A DNA stretch of 22,696 bases, from the NCBI GenBank assembly GCA_000226015.1, contig JH152826.1, positions 68,519 through 91,214 on the forward strand, given 5' to 3'. Position 1 is the stretch's first letter, and each line of letters opens with the position of its first letter. Source of the DNA: Mnemiopsis leidyi (Eukaryota; Ctenophora; Tentaculata; Lobata; Bolinopsidae). Position numbers and translations under genes: made by a program. The notes beneath the pieces were generated by a model that saw only the letters and a list, made by a program, of their open reading frames with translations, had not been told where the DNA came from and searched no databases. Of this stretch, positions 1 to 9,629 are shown piece by piece.

Positions 1-118
1 TAAGGTCTCCCGACCTAGAGTCCACCCTGTGGGGATCTCCCGACCTAGAGTCCACCCTTGTTTGCAGCGGCCGACCTACAGTCCCCCGACCTAGAGTCCC
101 CCGACCCAGAGTCCGGCC
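1..118. repeat. Tandem repeat, CCGACCTAGAGTCC units
   Basis: Five copies of the 14-base motif CCGACCTAGAGTCC, some with single changes, occur at 10-23, 40-53, 71-84, 86-99 and 101-114. The spacing is 30, 31, 15 and 15 bases, suggesting a 15-bp unit with degenerate intervening copies. The array may continue off the left edge of the window. Confidence 0.9.
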
Positions 119-189
119 CCCTTGGAATAATCGGATCGTTTATCAGTAAAGCCAATCAAATGATGTGCTGGATATCATGAAATTTGATT

Positions 190-750
190 AGTAGGGAAAA
201 TTTTTAATGCTTAGGGTTTATAAAAGTCTAATCAGGCCACATCTTTAATACTGCGTTCAGCTATGGAATCCTGCAGCAGAGCATGAAAATTGGTCGTTGA
301 TACTGAGGGTTGAGAGCGTCCAGAGACACTTTACGAGGATGATTAAAGGGGTAGGCCTGCTCCCAGTTCACTGGTGTTTTAAATTTTAGTACATTAAATG
401 TTCTTTGTAAACTGGGAAAGAGTAAAGATTCAAAGATCAATCGAATCAGGAGAAATTTTTAAAATGATAGGGTTATGTAAATATTACCTATTGAGGCTAA
501 GATTTTATCTAGTTTAAACGTTTTTAAATCCAACTTAAAAGTGTTTAAGTGTTAAACTAAAGCTTTGGGAATATGTGGTGTAGGACATTTTTGGAAAATC
601 TCTGATGAAGTTTTAAATAGAATAGAAGGTGTAAATTTTTTGGAGAATAAGTTAAAGCACAATACTTATCTTAAGGATAATCCTATTGTTGCTCAGAAGA
701 GATTCCTAAACATTCATTTAATTTTTTACATCTTTTTCAGATTTTAACAA
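190..750 (+). mobile_element. Decayed non-LTR retrotransposon (LINE), 3' end of reverse-transcriptase ORF
   Basis: In one frame starting at 220 the sequence reads VYKSLIRPHL, a TAA stop, then YCVQLWNPAAEHENW and VQRHFTRMIKGVGLLP. This is the typical post-RT region of jockey/CR1/L2-type ORF2 proteins (YKSLVRPHLEYGVQVW...ERVQRRATKMI). After a degraded stretch, 565-747 gives FWKISDEVLNRIEGVNFLENKLK, which resembles the C-terminal WNSLPDEVVNA...FKNRLDK block. The reading frame is interrupted by stops and gaps, so the copy is inactive. It lies on the opposite strand to TMEM260, downstream of the last exon visible here, presumably in an intron. Confidence 0.75.
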
Positions 751-1189
751 TTTGTAAATTTATTTTGAGTGATTATGTGTAATGATGCTGGCATCATTAT
801 TTATAATTTATTTATTCATTTATTTATTTACCATGATAAATGCCAAAAAATTCACAAAGCGAGTGAGGAATCAAATAAGTCAATCTTCGAGAGAAAAATC
901 GTTAATGGGGAAATATGACAGACGGTATTACCCTGCTTGTGAGTGGACATCAAACAAGTCTTTGTAGTCGAAAGCATCAGTTTGTTGTCCCCGCGAGATG
1001 GCTAGTTTAGTGTACCAAGCGTAGAATCTCCTAAACCATAGTCTTTAGTAAGTTAAAACATTGTATGTATTACGTTATCATTTATCACTGATGTGCCTTT
1101 TTTTGTCGATGTAATGTCGCTTTTTAATTCCATTACCATGCCAAAGATACCATTGTAGAACATTAAAAAAATGAGTTTAAACAAATAAC
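751..1189. other. Non-coding stretch, presumed TMEM260 intron
   Basis: No exon, RNA gene or clear repeat was recognised after the LINE fragment. Neither strand holds the TMEM260 exon expected after exon 12 (the family block following the FPxNR motif), so that exon should lie left of base 1. Confidence 0.6.
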
Positions 1190-4100
1190 CTATTGTACGG
1201 GAAGATGAAGTTTTTAAAACTATGTTGGTGAGTCTCTTTGTACCAAGGATATCCCAACATTTCTTGATCTATAACATCAACATCCTCTCTGTACCCAATA
1301 CAGTACCTCAGGTACCTGACCAATGACAATCGTTAATACAATCGGGAGAGGTTTAGACTAAATTTCGTTATCCCGTTTCTTTATCCTGTTTAGACAATGT
1401 TCACAAAAGTTTAAGTATGATATTATTGTTCTATCCAATGCTCGTGGTTTCCATTTAGAGGCCGGACTCTGCGACGGTGAACACTTCGGCAGAGTCTTTG
1501 AATCGTGAAAAGCAATTACCTCCCTTATGATTTCGTTATCCCGTCAAAGAACTTTAAAGTTTAGAAACAAAAGGTTAGAAATAAACGTCAACGAAAATTT
1601 GCAAAATAATGCGTGCAGTTTCTTATCCTAATTGGTAGTTCAGTTACTTCAATGTAAAAATTTAACTGTAAGTCTACTTAAAGCTATTTAAAATAGTGAA
1701 TTGCGGAAAAAATAATTGTAAAATTAAATAAAAAACCTTGTGGAATAAGAAGCTCCATCCCCACTTAGCAACAAGACACTGTTCGCGGGAAGTCCATCTA
1801 GAATATTCCTCCCGTATATCTCCATCATTTTGTTACTGCTCATGTCACAGGAGAAGAAATTATCGACCTGGTCCGTTAATTCTTGTTTACAAACAAGAAA
1901 GTAAAACCATGCCATGACTGGTAAACATTAAGCTTGCGAAATTAGGGCTTCAGATGGTGCGGGTGCAAAAAGTAAACTGACATGACTACTGACAATCTTA
2001 AGTTAATACAGAATCCGGATATACTAGGCTTACCGCTTGTTTAGTGCCAAACATAATAGATCCTATACTTAATATAACGTAGACATGGCGCTCCAAATTA
2101 GGACATCTTTTTGATAAAAGTGAGTAGAACATCCACAGTCCACAGCCCCCGAGCAAGCTCATAACCAAGTTTGTCTGCATCCAAAATCTTTCCAACTGAA
2201 TGAATAAAGTATGAATTCAGTATCTGCAAAAAGTATAGATGAAATACTGAATCGTGGCACTTAACCAAATTACAATCTCTTTACAAATTATAATCACGTG
2301 CTGAATAGCCTAACAATATCATGTGCGCAGTGTTAGAGTACCAGACCACTAGAATACAAATATGTGAATTTATTCAATGGGTTCTCTCTAAAAATATGAT
2401 AATGATCACTTCAAAACGAACTTTCCTTCGGTGTCATTAAACTATTACGTCTGTCGATTATCCATAACGGTGTAAAATACACTTCTACTCACAATGCCAA
2501 CAAAAAAGGCGGAAGTAAGATCAATGTTAGCTTGTTTGCAGAAGAAAGTTGTGTAAAGCAGTAGAGCTCCCGTATACACGTACACAATCTGAAGATAAAC
2601 AATAGTGAGTGAGTGTGTGTAAACTTAATTAAACTTTTACGGTTCACTAAATGATGATTCTGATGTTTATCCTGACGGATTCATGGAAAATTGTAATTGA
2701 ATTTGGCCCCCCTTTCATTATGTCAACTTTCTTCCTCCTCGAAATAGCAGAATAATGCTTTACTAATCATGTGCCGTGGCGATCTCCCATGGATGGGGAA
2801 TTGGGGCGCAGACCCCAGCTGGGCCCGGAATGGAGAGATAAAGAAATGATAGCAAGCACTACACAATATAGCAATATGTTTTTGACATTCACTTGAAAAT
2901 GCGATCTCATAAAACTATTAGTATTTCCCAAAATGGGCATTTCTGATAAAATACAAAAAAAGAATTGATTGCCGATGGTTTGTAATTCAAGGAAATCAGT
3001 CGCAACCTTGTGGCAATTCAATATACATAGCAAGGTTGTTGAAATGTTTTTCCGAATTGACCTAATGTATCTTCAGCCCAAAAACCGGGGGCAGCTGCCC
3101 CCAGGCCCTCAATGACTGAGCCACTGTTATCTGAAAAAGGTAGAAATATTCGAAAATTGCTAAGATCTAGACTTATACTTCCTTACATTGTTCGTAAATT
3201 GGACTGAAGAGACATTAAGGTCTGAAAGTTAAATTTCCATGTCGAAATATTGTGTAACCCACGAATGATGCATTAGGAGATCTGTGTGATATGAGCTGGA
3301 CCTGGCGATTGTGTTAAACTTGAACCTAATCGGCAGATTGTATTGGATTGATTTCAGCAACGATTTGACTCTCTGACCATGATATATGCATTATGCCTAT
3401 ATTTCAAAAGATTATGAGAACAGTTTGGAATGAATGAATCAACATAGGTTAAATGCCAAAACATATCTAAATCGTTTCGAAGTTTGTAGAAGCTACATAA
3501 GTTTGAACATCGTTTGTAGAAACAAAGCTCAGAAAAATTGCTTAAGCCGATTTCTGTAGAAATCATGCCTGCTGTCTACACAGCACGTCAAAATTCCTGT
3601 GCTTTACTTCATCCAAAAGGACCGATCTTTTAACTCTGCATGTTATGTGTGTGCATAGTGGCCTCGACATCGTGGTTTTAAGACACAAATTTAGAATGAG
3701 AACAAAAAGCGCGAAGAATAAATGTGTTAACTACTACTCAGACCCTGAAAACTAACAAGAATTGCGGCCGCTTTAATTGTGTCAGGCGACCGCTGAATTT
3801 CCCGTATCATGCCGTCGCTTATTTTCATTAAACTTTGCGAAATGAAGAATGAAAAAAAATGCAACCTCGTACCAGACATAACTTCGGTTAGTTATTATTG
3901 TTCTGCAGCGACCCTGAAAACTAAAAATGATATAGAAAACCAAATATCTGAGCTATCAAGGGTATCAGTACTGTGTTAGAACTTGAGTTCAGGGTTGCTA
4001 AAAAAATCAAACAATCACCCGAGTTCCAAACATCGAACTTACAGTTTTCACAGAAGAAAAGAGGCGGACAGTCAGTAAGCAAAACATGCCTAAAACCACA

Positions 4101-5696
4101 GTCGGTATTCCAAGTTCCTGAACCATATCACTTATAAACAACCTGACGATAAGTATGTTTTTATTATCTGAATGATCGGATAATTGTTCATGATTAATCT
4201 AAATGAACAGATAATTGTTTATGGGAAGAAGCTAAGACAAAAGATTTAATTCCAGTAAATCCTTTGTCTTTCACTCGTTTCAAGAAGAGAATAACAAAAA
4301 TGTGTTGAACTAAATAATTCATGGGTCGCATAAGAAGTTAATTTCAACAGTTTTAATGTTATTCTCTTCTTGACTCGAGTGATAGACATAGGATTTTATG
4401 GAAATGCATCAATATATTTCTGCTTTATGGATTTTATGGCAATGCATCAATATATTTCTGCTTTACTACGACGTCATCAGGACACGCACACTATCTATAA
4501 AATAGTAGTGTTGATAGTATTCACTATTCGAGAAGAGAATAACAACAACACTGTATGTAAACTAACAACGAATACCTTACAGCCGCTTATCGAAAAAGCT
4601 GAAGAGCGGGAAAATAAAAATTTATAAGAAACCTTCACCTTAGGTTGGCATTGAAGTCAACTGTCCGTTCTTCCGCTGTGAGTCGGAAACTTCCGTACTC
4701 ACTCCTAGTGACATGACTAAAAACCCCTGGCAGTAACAGTTAGCAATCCTAAGAAATTAAGGTTACTAAACAATCCAAATTAGAAGTCTACCTGAGTCTA
4801 CCTTAGTGTCTACCTTAGTCTACCTTAGTCTACCTTAGTGCCTTATTAACTTAGTGGACACCTTGGGGCTGGGTCTTTAATATTATTCTTGAACGATTGA
4901 AAATCAAAAATATAGCCCGACACAACGAATAATATTTATAATTGACACTTCAAATATTAGACAAATTTTTTCACTCACCAGCAAAAGTTTTGTGATTTCC
5001 CCACGTGCTTGGTGATTTAGAAAAGTATGCACTTAAAGGGAGCTGTATATACGGCAACAGTCCTATTGAGAACGCCAGGCCAGTTTGAACAAACTGTCTA
5101 CCAGTTATAGCCTGTTAAATGAAGTGTAGGAGATAAACACGATAATAGAAATATAAAAAACTTTTCGTACTGCTTAAGGACTCTCATGCATATCTTTCTA
5201 TGTTATTTGCTATTAATGCTGACAATTTGATGGTTGGAAGAAGGGGAAGACCTCCTTTAAACTTATTAGATATATCAAGAAACGATTTGAGACGTAGAGA
5301 TGTTGGCATACCACTTAGGAATATTACTGACTTTGAAGACCTTAGATATTTGACCTTAGATAGGATTAAATAGAAAAAGTTAGAAGATGAATAGAAAGTG
5401 CTTTCTTATCTTTTTTCGTGTTCTGATATCTATAAAGTACCTAGGATGCTCTTGTAAAGAGATATTTCGTACTTTTAAAGATTCTTACTACTACTACTAC
5501 TGCTTAATGAATGTACCGATGAATTTAAATAAAAGAGTCCCCATCGTATACCAACTATTTAACAATACCAACTGATCCGAACCTTATCACGAATGAGAGA
5601 GATTAACATCCACAGTCCAATAACTCCAATGTAGAGTACACTTGTGTGCTGATTGCACATACTTAATCCAGATATAAAACTCGCCTCCATAGCAAC
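1190..5696 (-). CDS. TMEM260: TMEM260 exons 5-12: later membrane helices and start of the luminal C-terminal part
   Basis: Exon 5 (5696-5583) encodes GLSMCNQHTSVLY, matching GLSLCNQHT of the human protein. Exon 6 (5111-4979) has FSIGLLPYIQLPLSAY. Exon 7 (4726-4639) has SHVTRSEYGSFRL, aligned with THFLREEYGTFSL. Exon 8 (4142-4043) is a hydrophobic segment, and exon 9 (2588-2493) ends NIDLTSAFFVGI. Exon 10 (2195-2034) opens LERFWMQTNLV. Exon 11 (1867-1737) contains ILDGLPANSVLLLSGD. Exon 12 (1315-1190) has YLRYCIGYREDVDVIDQEM, matching the conserved R-Y-x-x-Y-C...DQEM block. The exon 11 donor (AG|GTTTTT) is weak; it is chosen because the phase and the next conserved exon fit. The acceptor of exon 11 is taken as CAG|GTCGAT. 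The first exon beyond 1190 was not found in the window. Confidence 0.9.
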
Positions 5697-7434
5697 CTGA
5701 AAATTGAAAAAAAGTTTAAGACCGTGAGTAAAGTGAATTATCAGACAGAATTAAATATAATTGCAAATGATGTTTGAGCAATTCATGATTTCAGCACATA
5801 CCCAGGCTCTACTATTTACAGAAGTCTGTTGAAACTTTATCACCCAGTAAAGAAGAAGTCCACAAAAAAGATTGTTCAGGGCAAATATTTCAGCTCCAAT
5901 AGAGTGGAACCAAGTAAGATGGGAAAATGCGAAAGCAGAACTAGCAAGAACAGCACTTGGTGCAAATCCTGTAAGTCTGAAACAGAACAAGTTTTGAGCA
6001 AAAACAGAGATCAGAATCAAAGTCATATATTTAGCATCCGTTTTTTCGTAGCAATTTGCATGAACAGCATACCTGTAGGTTGTGATATAAAGGATAAAAG
6101 CTGCCACCCCACCAATAATGCTTGTGAAGAAATTGAGTTTGTATGCAGGAGAACCAAAAGGGAAAAGCCGCATCCAGATGTGTCCGAGTGAGACATAAAG
6201 TGGATATCCAGGGGGATGGGCCACCCCAAAGTGGTGTGCTGCTAATATGAAGTCACCTGTAGATGTAATTACAGATGAATTACAATTCAGGTGGTGGAGG
6301 GGGAGACGGAAATATTTTTCATCGCATGATAGTGATTAACAAATGAGATTCCAGATATGCCCAATTAAATTCAAGAACTGTTATCCTGGAAAAAAAGATT
6401 CCAGTGAGAATACTGATGCCCACTAAAATACAGATGTTGTTCCTCGAGTTTAAATTTCTTGTTTTCTGGATAAATATCTGCTATGAAGAATGATATAATT
6501 TATTTACCTGCATCACCAGTTGGAATAGATGCTGAAGTACACTTTATGTAGACACTAACAAATATTCCCAGTGCAACAAAAGAATGCCATGGAAGGAAAT
6601 ATTTGTCTACTGTTGACTCCAAAGTAGGGATATTATCCTTTGAATCTGAATAAACAGAGGTTATTGATTCTTTAAATACGAGAATGATCGCATTACACTT
6701 TGCCTTCTGTTGCTGGGTGGAGGCATTTTAAGGTGCCAACATTTCCCTTAATTTGCTATTTCCCTTAATTTTCCAGAGATGATAAACAAAAAATGTAGGG
6801 AGTAGCAATCTCAGGACATTATAGGTGATATCAAATGAAAACAAAAATCTGCTAATATCTTCAACCCAAGAAAAAGACGGGGGAACAAGTATTGTCGGTC
6901 AGTCAGAGAAGAATCTCAGTTAAACTACAAACAATGACAACTGTCCAGTCTTCTTGTTGTTGATCTTATGGTGTAGCCAAATTTGTGATTAGCAGTGGAA
7001 TCTGCAGTGGACTGTGATGGGGCAGCAAAAAATGATTTTAAAAAGTTTGGTGGGGCACATTCCAAATATTAAACAGCATCACCTTCCTAAAATCCTTCAG
7101 TATTAGTGTAATTAAAATCATTGGAAATGCTGATTGTATCTGGGTTTGTGTGTTTATTTTGTGTGTGAATTAAAATATTGTGTACTATAGATTGAATAAA
7201 ATTGAATTGTTTTAAAATTGTTTTTTTTAATTGTTTTTCATTGTAGCTTTTTATCCCTGTCTGAGGCTTGCGGAAACAATATAACATTTTGCCCATTTTT
7301 AGAATGATAAATCAATAAAGTTTTATATTAAAAGGGATATAGATATTAAGAAACTGTCAACCAACATTACCTTCGAAAGAATTCTCCTGCCTTTGTGCAT
7401 ATTTTGTAGTGATTTTTCTATTTTTGAGACCCAT
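1190..7434 (-). CDS. TMEM260: TMEM260 orthologue (DUF2723 protein O-mannosyltransferase), 12 exons, 3' end off window
   Basis: Exons on the minus strand, in transcript order: 7434-7371, 6645-6508, 6256-6073, 5976-5802, 5696-5583, 5111-4979, 4726-4639, 4142-4043, 2588-2493, 2195-2034, 1867-1737, 1315-1190. All have GT-AG borders and the phases agree at every junction, giving 503 codons. The start ATG at 7434 has an in-frame TAG 12 bases upstream. The product is a multi-pass ER membrane protein. From family knowledge, vertebrate TMEM260 is a GT-C type enzyme that O-mannosylates IPT/TIG domains of plexins and the MET/RON receptors. Seen here: a first membrane segment, the acidic loop GDAGDF, then the family hallmark VAHPPGYPLY. 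The vertebrate protein is about 700 residues, so roughly 200 C-terminal residues are missing, because their exons would lie left of base 1. The frame is intact, so nothing suggests a pseudogene. Confidence 0.94.
2768..3118. repeat. GC-rich repeat fragments in a TMEM260 intron, with a 16-bp perfect palindrome
   Basis: Two GC-rich patches sit in an AT-rich intron. 2770-2832 contains catggatggggaattggggc and cagctgggcccgga; 3076-3112 contains GGGGGCAGCTGCCCCC (3087-3102), a perfect 16-bp palindrome, followed by aggccctc. The two patches share the cagctg core flanked by G and C runs. They may be the ends of one small interspersed element of about 350 bp. No coding function is proposed for the minus-strand open frame that spans part of it. 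Confidence 0.35.
4172..4600. mobile_element. Inverted-repeat (MITE-like) element, copy 1, TMEM260 intron
   Basis: Bases 4260-4309 (cctttgtctttcactcgttt ... tgttgaac) are an inverted copy of 4345-4396 (ttcaacagttttaatgttat ... tgatagacatagg). A 35-bp spacer separates them, so the two termini face each other. A direct duplication follows, in which aatgcatcaatatatttctg occurs at 4403 and again at 4441. A third terminus-like stretch (cgagaagagaataacaacaa) begins near 4529. The flank atgatcggataattgttcat at 4172 is also shared, inverted, with copy 2. No transposase coding is seen. It is most simply a nested or rearranged non-autonomous DNA element. Confidence 0.65.
4785..4850. repeat. 10-bp tandem repeat (AGTCTACCTT)
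   Basis: AGTCTACCTT or close variants is repeated about six times between 4785 and 4840, with one short insertion (agtgtctacctt). It lies in the TMEM260 intron between exons 6 and 7, about 60 bases before the exon 7 acceptor. Confidence 0.85.
5190..5393 (+). mobile_element. Second LINE ORF2 C-terminal fragment in a TMEM260 intron
   Basis: The plus strand encodes NLMVGRRGRPPLNLLD, then NDLRRRDVG and LTLDRIK followed by TAG and KKLED. This matches the common C-terminal block of several non-LTR clades (GRPPKNWLDCI..DLRRRGV...DRxxWRKL), with the expected tryptophan codon TGG changed to TAG. Only about 65 codons survive. It sits in the intron between TMEM260 exons 5 and 6, on the opposite strand. 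It belongs to a different part or clade from the 190-750 remnant. Confidence 0.65.
5802..7434 (-). CDS. TMEM260: TMEM260 exons 1-4: N-terminus, catalytic acidic loop, first membrane segments
   Basis: Exon 1 (7434-7371, 21 codons plus one base) encodes a basic cytosolic N-terminus. Exon 2 (6645-6508) carries the first membrane segment, WHSFVALGIFVSVYI, and ends in PTGDA. The junction with exon 3 (6256-6073) builds GDAGDF, aligned with GDSGEL of the human protein. This is the first luminal loop, where GT-C enzymes carry their catalytic acid; the catalytic role is inferred from the superfamily. Exon 3 continues with VAHPPGYPLY and FPFGSPAYKLN, and exon 4 (5976-5802) with SHLTWFHSIGAEIFALNNLF, all closely matching vertebrate TMEM260. 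The 96-bp intron between exons 3 and 4 has no in-frame stop. The start choice rests on the upstream in-frame stop and the correct exon phase. Confidence 0.93.
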
Positions 7435-7590
7435 AACTAATGGCTAGAAAAGTTAAAATAAGTAACAAGTATGTTAAAATAACTGGGCCAGTTTCAGCAC
7501 ATTTAATATGACACAATATTTTTTGTAAATTCATGGCGCATGGGTTATTGTCTTATCAATAACGTTCCATAATAGGCAAGTTTAACAGTG

Positions 7591-8007
7591 TCAATACATT
7601 GCAGTTGGCTTCACATCGAGCAATTGCATATTCTTTGGTTGACTCAGTGGAATGACCAGGAAACCCTGACTGATGACTAAATGAGGGTCTACGTAAAAAT
7701 TTGGGCCCCGGTTAAAAGATCTAGAATCTTCCAGGAGCCCCTTCAGTATAACTGTGAAAGCCTGGGTACAGGTGTCAAAGAATACAAATACAAATACAAA
7801 AGTTCGAAGATTGATATATGTAATATTTGTTTTATTAAATGCTGTAGATACAAGAATTGCGCCCACTTTGCCCTCTTTTAGACTAGATACTGCTATGAAG
7901 TTGCAGTCATCGTAAACTAGATACTGTGATGCAGCTGCGTACGATGCCCCGGCCATCCCGGCTACTCCGGGGGACGCTGTGACAAATTTCCTGAATTTGT
8001 TGTTTTC
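7591..8007 (-). CDS. Probable 3' terminal exon(s) of an unrecognised gene
   Basis: The minus strand is free of stops from 8010 to a TGA at 7593-7591. A likely acceptor (TTATGACAG|GAAAAC) opens the coding stretch at 8007. Inside, 7851-7762 has intron-like borders (CTT|GTATCT ... TACCCAG|GCTTTC) and is exactly 90 bp without an in-frame stop. The product is therefore either one 138-residue exon or two exons encoding about 108 residues. The sequence includes FVTASPGVAGMAGASYAAA, YLVYDDCNFIAVSSLKEGK and DPHLVISQGFLVIPLSQPK. It looks coding, with mixed secondary-structure character and no low complexity outside the possible intron. I do not recognise the family and assign no function. An ATTAAA on the minus strand (7507-7502) could be its polyadenylation signal. 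The stop codon lies only 157 bp upstream of the TMEM260 ATG, on the same strand. No upstream exon was identified. It could also be a gene fragment. Confidence 0.4.
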   Translation of the reverse strand, partial: ENNKFRKFVTASPGVAGMAGASYAAASQYLVYDDCNFIAVSSLKEGKVGAILVSTAFNKTNITYINLRTFVFVFVFFDTCTQAFTVILKGLLEDSRSFNRGPNFYVDPHLVISQGFLVIPLSQPKNMQLLDVKPTAMY

Positions 8008-8125
8008 CTGTCATAAAAATATGGGACAATTTTGCAAGATTAACTGCACGACTAGCAAGATCGCGTGTTTGGTTTAATTACTTCACTATTTATTTAGATT
8101 TTTCGGCCATATTTTCACAAATTGC

Positions 8126-8240
8126 TCCCAGTAAGCCCTTACACCAGGGGCACCACTTAGGGGCGCATTTTCATCGCCGTGGGGCGCCATATTGGAGAGC
8201 CATATATATAGACCTGCAACGTTACGCCACTGCTGTGATG
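8126..8240. repeat. Probable interspersed repeat fragment (GC-rich, intergenic)
   Basis: A GC-rich patch reads, on the minus strand, GTGGCGTAACGTTGCAGGTC, then tatatata, then GGCGCCCCACGGCGATGAAA and GTGGTGCCCCTGGTGTAAGG. Its composition contrasts with the AT-rich flanks. The tggcgtaacg/ccccacgg/ggtgcccc pattern resembles dispersed repeats seen in many marine invertebrate genomes (recognition from general experience, not a search). The minus-strand open frame across it is not considered a gene. Confidence 0.35.
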
Positions 8241-9092
8241 AGTGATGATATGTACTCAGTACGAAGTTGCATGGCAGCAACATCGCGTCAAGAACTCTTC
8301 TGAGTGCTGCGCGTTCCTAAAACTCTACATATCGTAAACGTGGGCGACACAGTGTCGTGGACGCAGACCACAGTTACTGTTAGTGTTACGTCCTTTCTAG
8401 TTTCTTGCTGACTTATTTCCTGTTGTTGTAAATATGTTTCCATTCCTGTACGGTGCCATATCTTTCGTTGAATTGTTTCTCAGGGATAATGTTTAAATTT
8501 AATCGTAGAGTTTTTGTAACACCAATATTGTTAATTTTCCGCTATTTTTGCTAGCTACCCACTATTTCCGCTAGTCACCTACTATGTTATAAGACAGCCT
8601 TTCCACTAATGCCCGTCATTTTATAGCTTTCCGCTATCTTGTGACCAGATTTAGCATTCGGCCATACCGAGTACAAACCTATGGACATGACTCTTGACCT
8701 TGTACATACTGTGCAGTGTGGGCCGCGCATCACGCATTTACAATTTTCATGATCCCTTACGTCATTTGAATTACATTACGTAGGAGCAGCCCCACAAGCT
8801 GCGTTCACGTGGTTACTATTGTCTTGCGGAGTTTAACGCATGATTGCCTTTGATACACCAGACACCACCAAATTTACCTACCTACCTACCTACTCACCCC
8901 ACCCCACCCCAAAATGCGACCACTTTAAACCATCTACTTTCATTTTTTGCCTTCCGCAAAAAAATTTGAAATTTTCCATATTTTTCTGAACTACCACAAA
9001 ATGGCACTTCACCATTGAACATATCCTATCCTATGCAGTACACGCACCGCTTCAAACCCTGCTGGTTCAGCCCTTGGGGCTCTACTTACATA
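8241..9092. other. Intergenic, no gene recognised
   Basis: Between the unknown gene fragment and the pogo-like MITE I see only AT-rich sequence, a few loose repeats of ttccgcta/cactattt near 8535-8640 and a short microsatellite. No open frame looks coding. Confidence 0.55.
8878..8911. repeat. Short (CTAC)n and (CCCCA)n microsatellite
   Basis: Four ctac units are followed by three cccca units in the intergenic region. This is simple sequence. Confidence 0.85.
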
Positions 9093-9289
9093 CAGTAAAA
9101 CCTCAATTTACCGAGCCTCTATTTACCATTTCAAAAGATTTACCGGGCCTTCTCCCTTCCCCCGATATTTCTCAATACAGATATAACATCTATCAACTGT
9201 ATCTCATTCTCTATTTACCGTGCACGGCCCCTCGATTTACCGAGCCTTCTCTCTTCCCCCGTGAGGCCCGGTAAATAGAGGTTTTGCTC
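9093..9289. mobile_element. Pogo/Tigger-like MITE, 197 bp, TA target-site duplication
   Basis: The element starts CAGTAAAACCTCAATTTACC and ends with the inverse of GAGCAAAACCTCTATTTACC, flanked on both sides by TA. Such termini are characteristic of pogo-type Tc1/mariner derivatives (CAGT..AACCTC..TTA-CCG). Inside, a further pair of subterminal copies reads gatttaccg-g/a-gccttctc followed by ccttcccccg, so the termini are duplicated internally. It has no transposase, so it is non-autonomous and was presumably mobilised in trans. Confidence 0.75.
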
Positions 9290-9629
9290 TAAATTAGACC
9301 GTAATTATTTATAATCTGGCTGCAGGCATCTTTTTAGACTTTTAATCCATCCTTGGGCATTATATTAGTTCCCAGATTAATGTGCCAACACAGCTGCCCA
9401 GGTAATGCAAAAGAAAAAAGTAATACACCGATACCGTCATGGTTATTGGTTGATATAATTCAGAAGACTACGAAGTAATAAATACCTATAGCCTTCTGTG
9501 GTGGTAGAGACAGCAGACCTAAAATTCAAATCCAATCATAGCACATAGACCTATCTTTGAGGTAACAGTTCATCAGTGGTTGCACTAAAATAGCAGGTGT
9601 TTATAAGTACTTTTATGTATTTATTAATT

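Noticed and set aside
1..118. CRISPR-like array of regularly spaced repeats
   Set aside because: Units are 14-15 bp with irregular spacing and no unique spacers, and the context is an animal genome. It is an ordinary tandem repeat.
1465..1496. Inverted repeat GACTCTGC ... GCAGAGTC in a TMEM260 intron
   Set aside because: An isolated 8-bp stem with a 16-base loop is not unusual at this scale, and no RNA family is recognised.
5829..6191. 120-codon plus-strand frame
   Set aside because: It is antisense to TMEM260 exons 3 and 4, which are strongly conserved on the minus strand.
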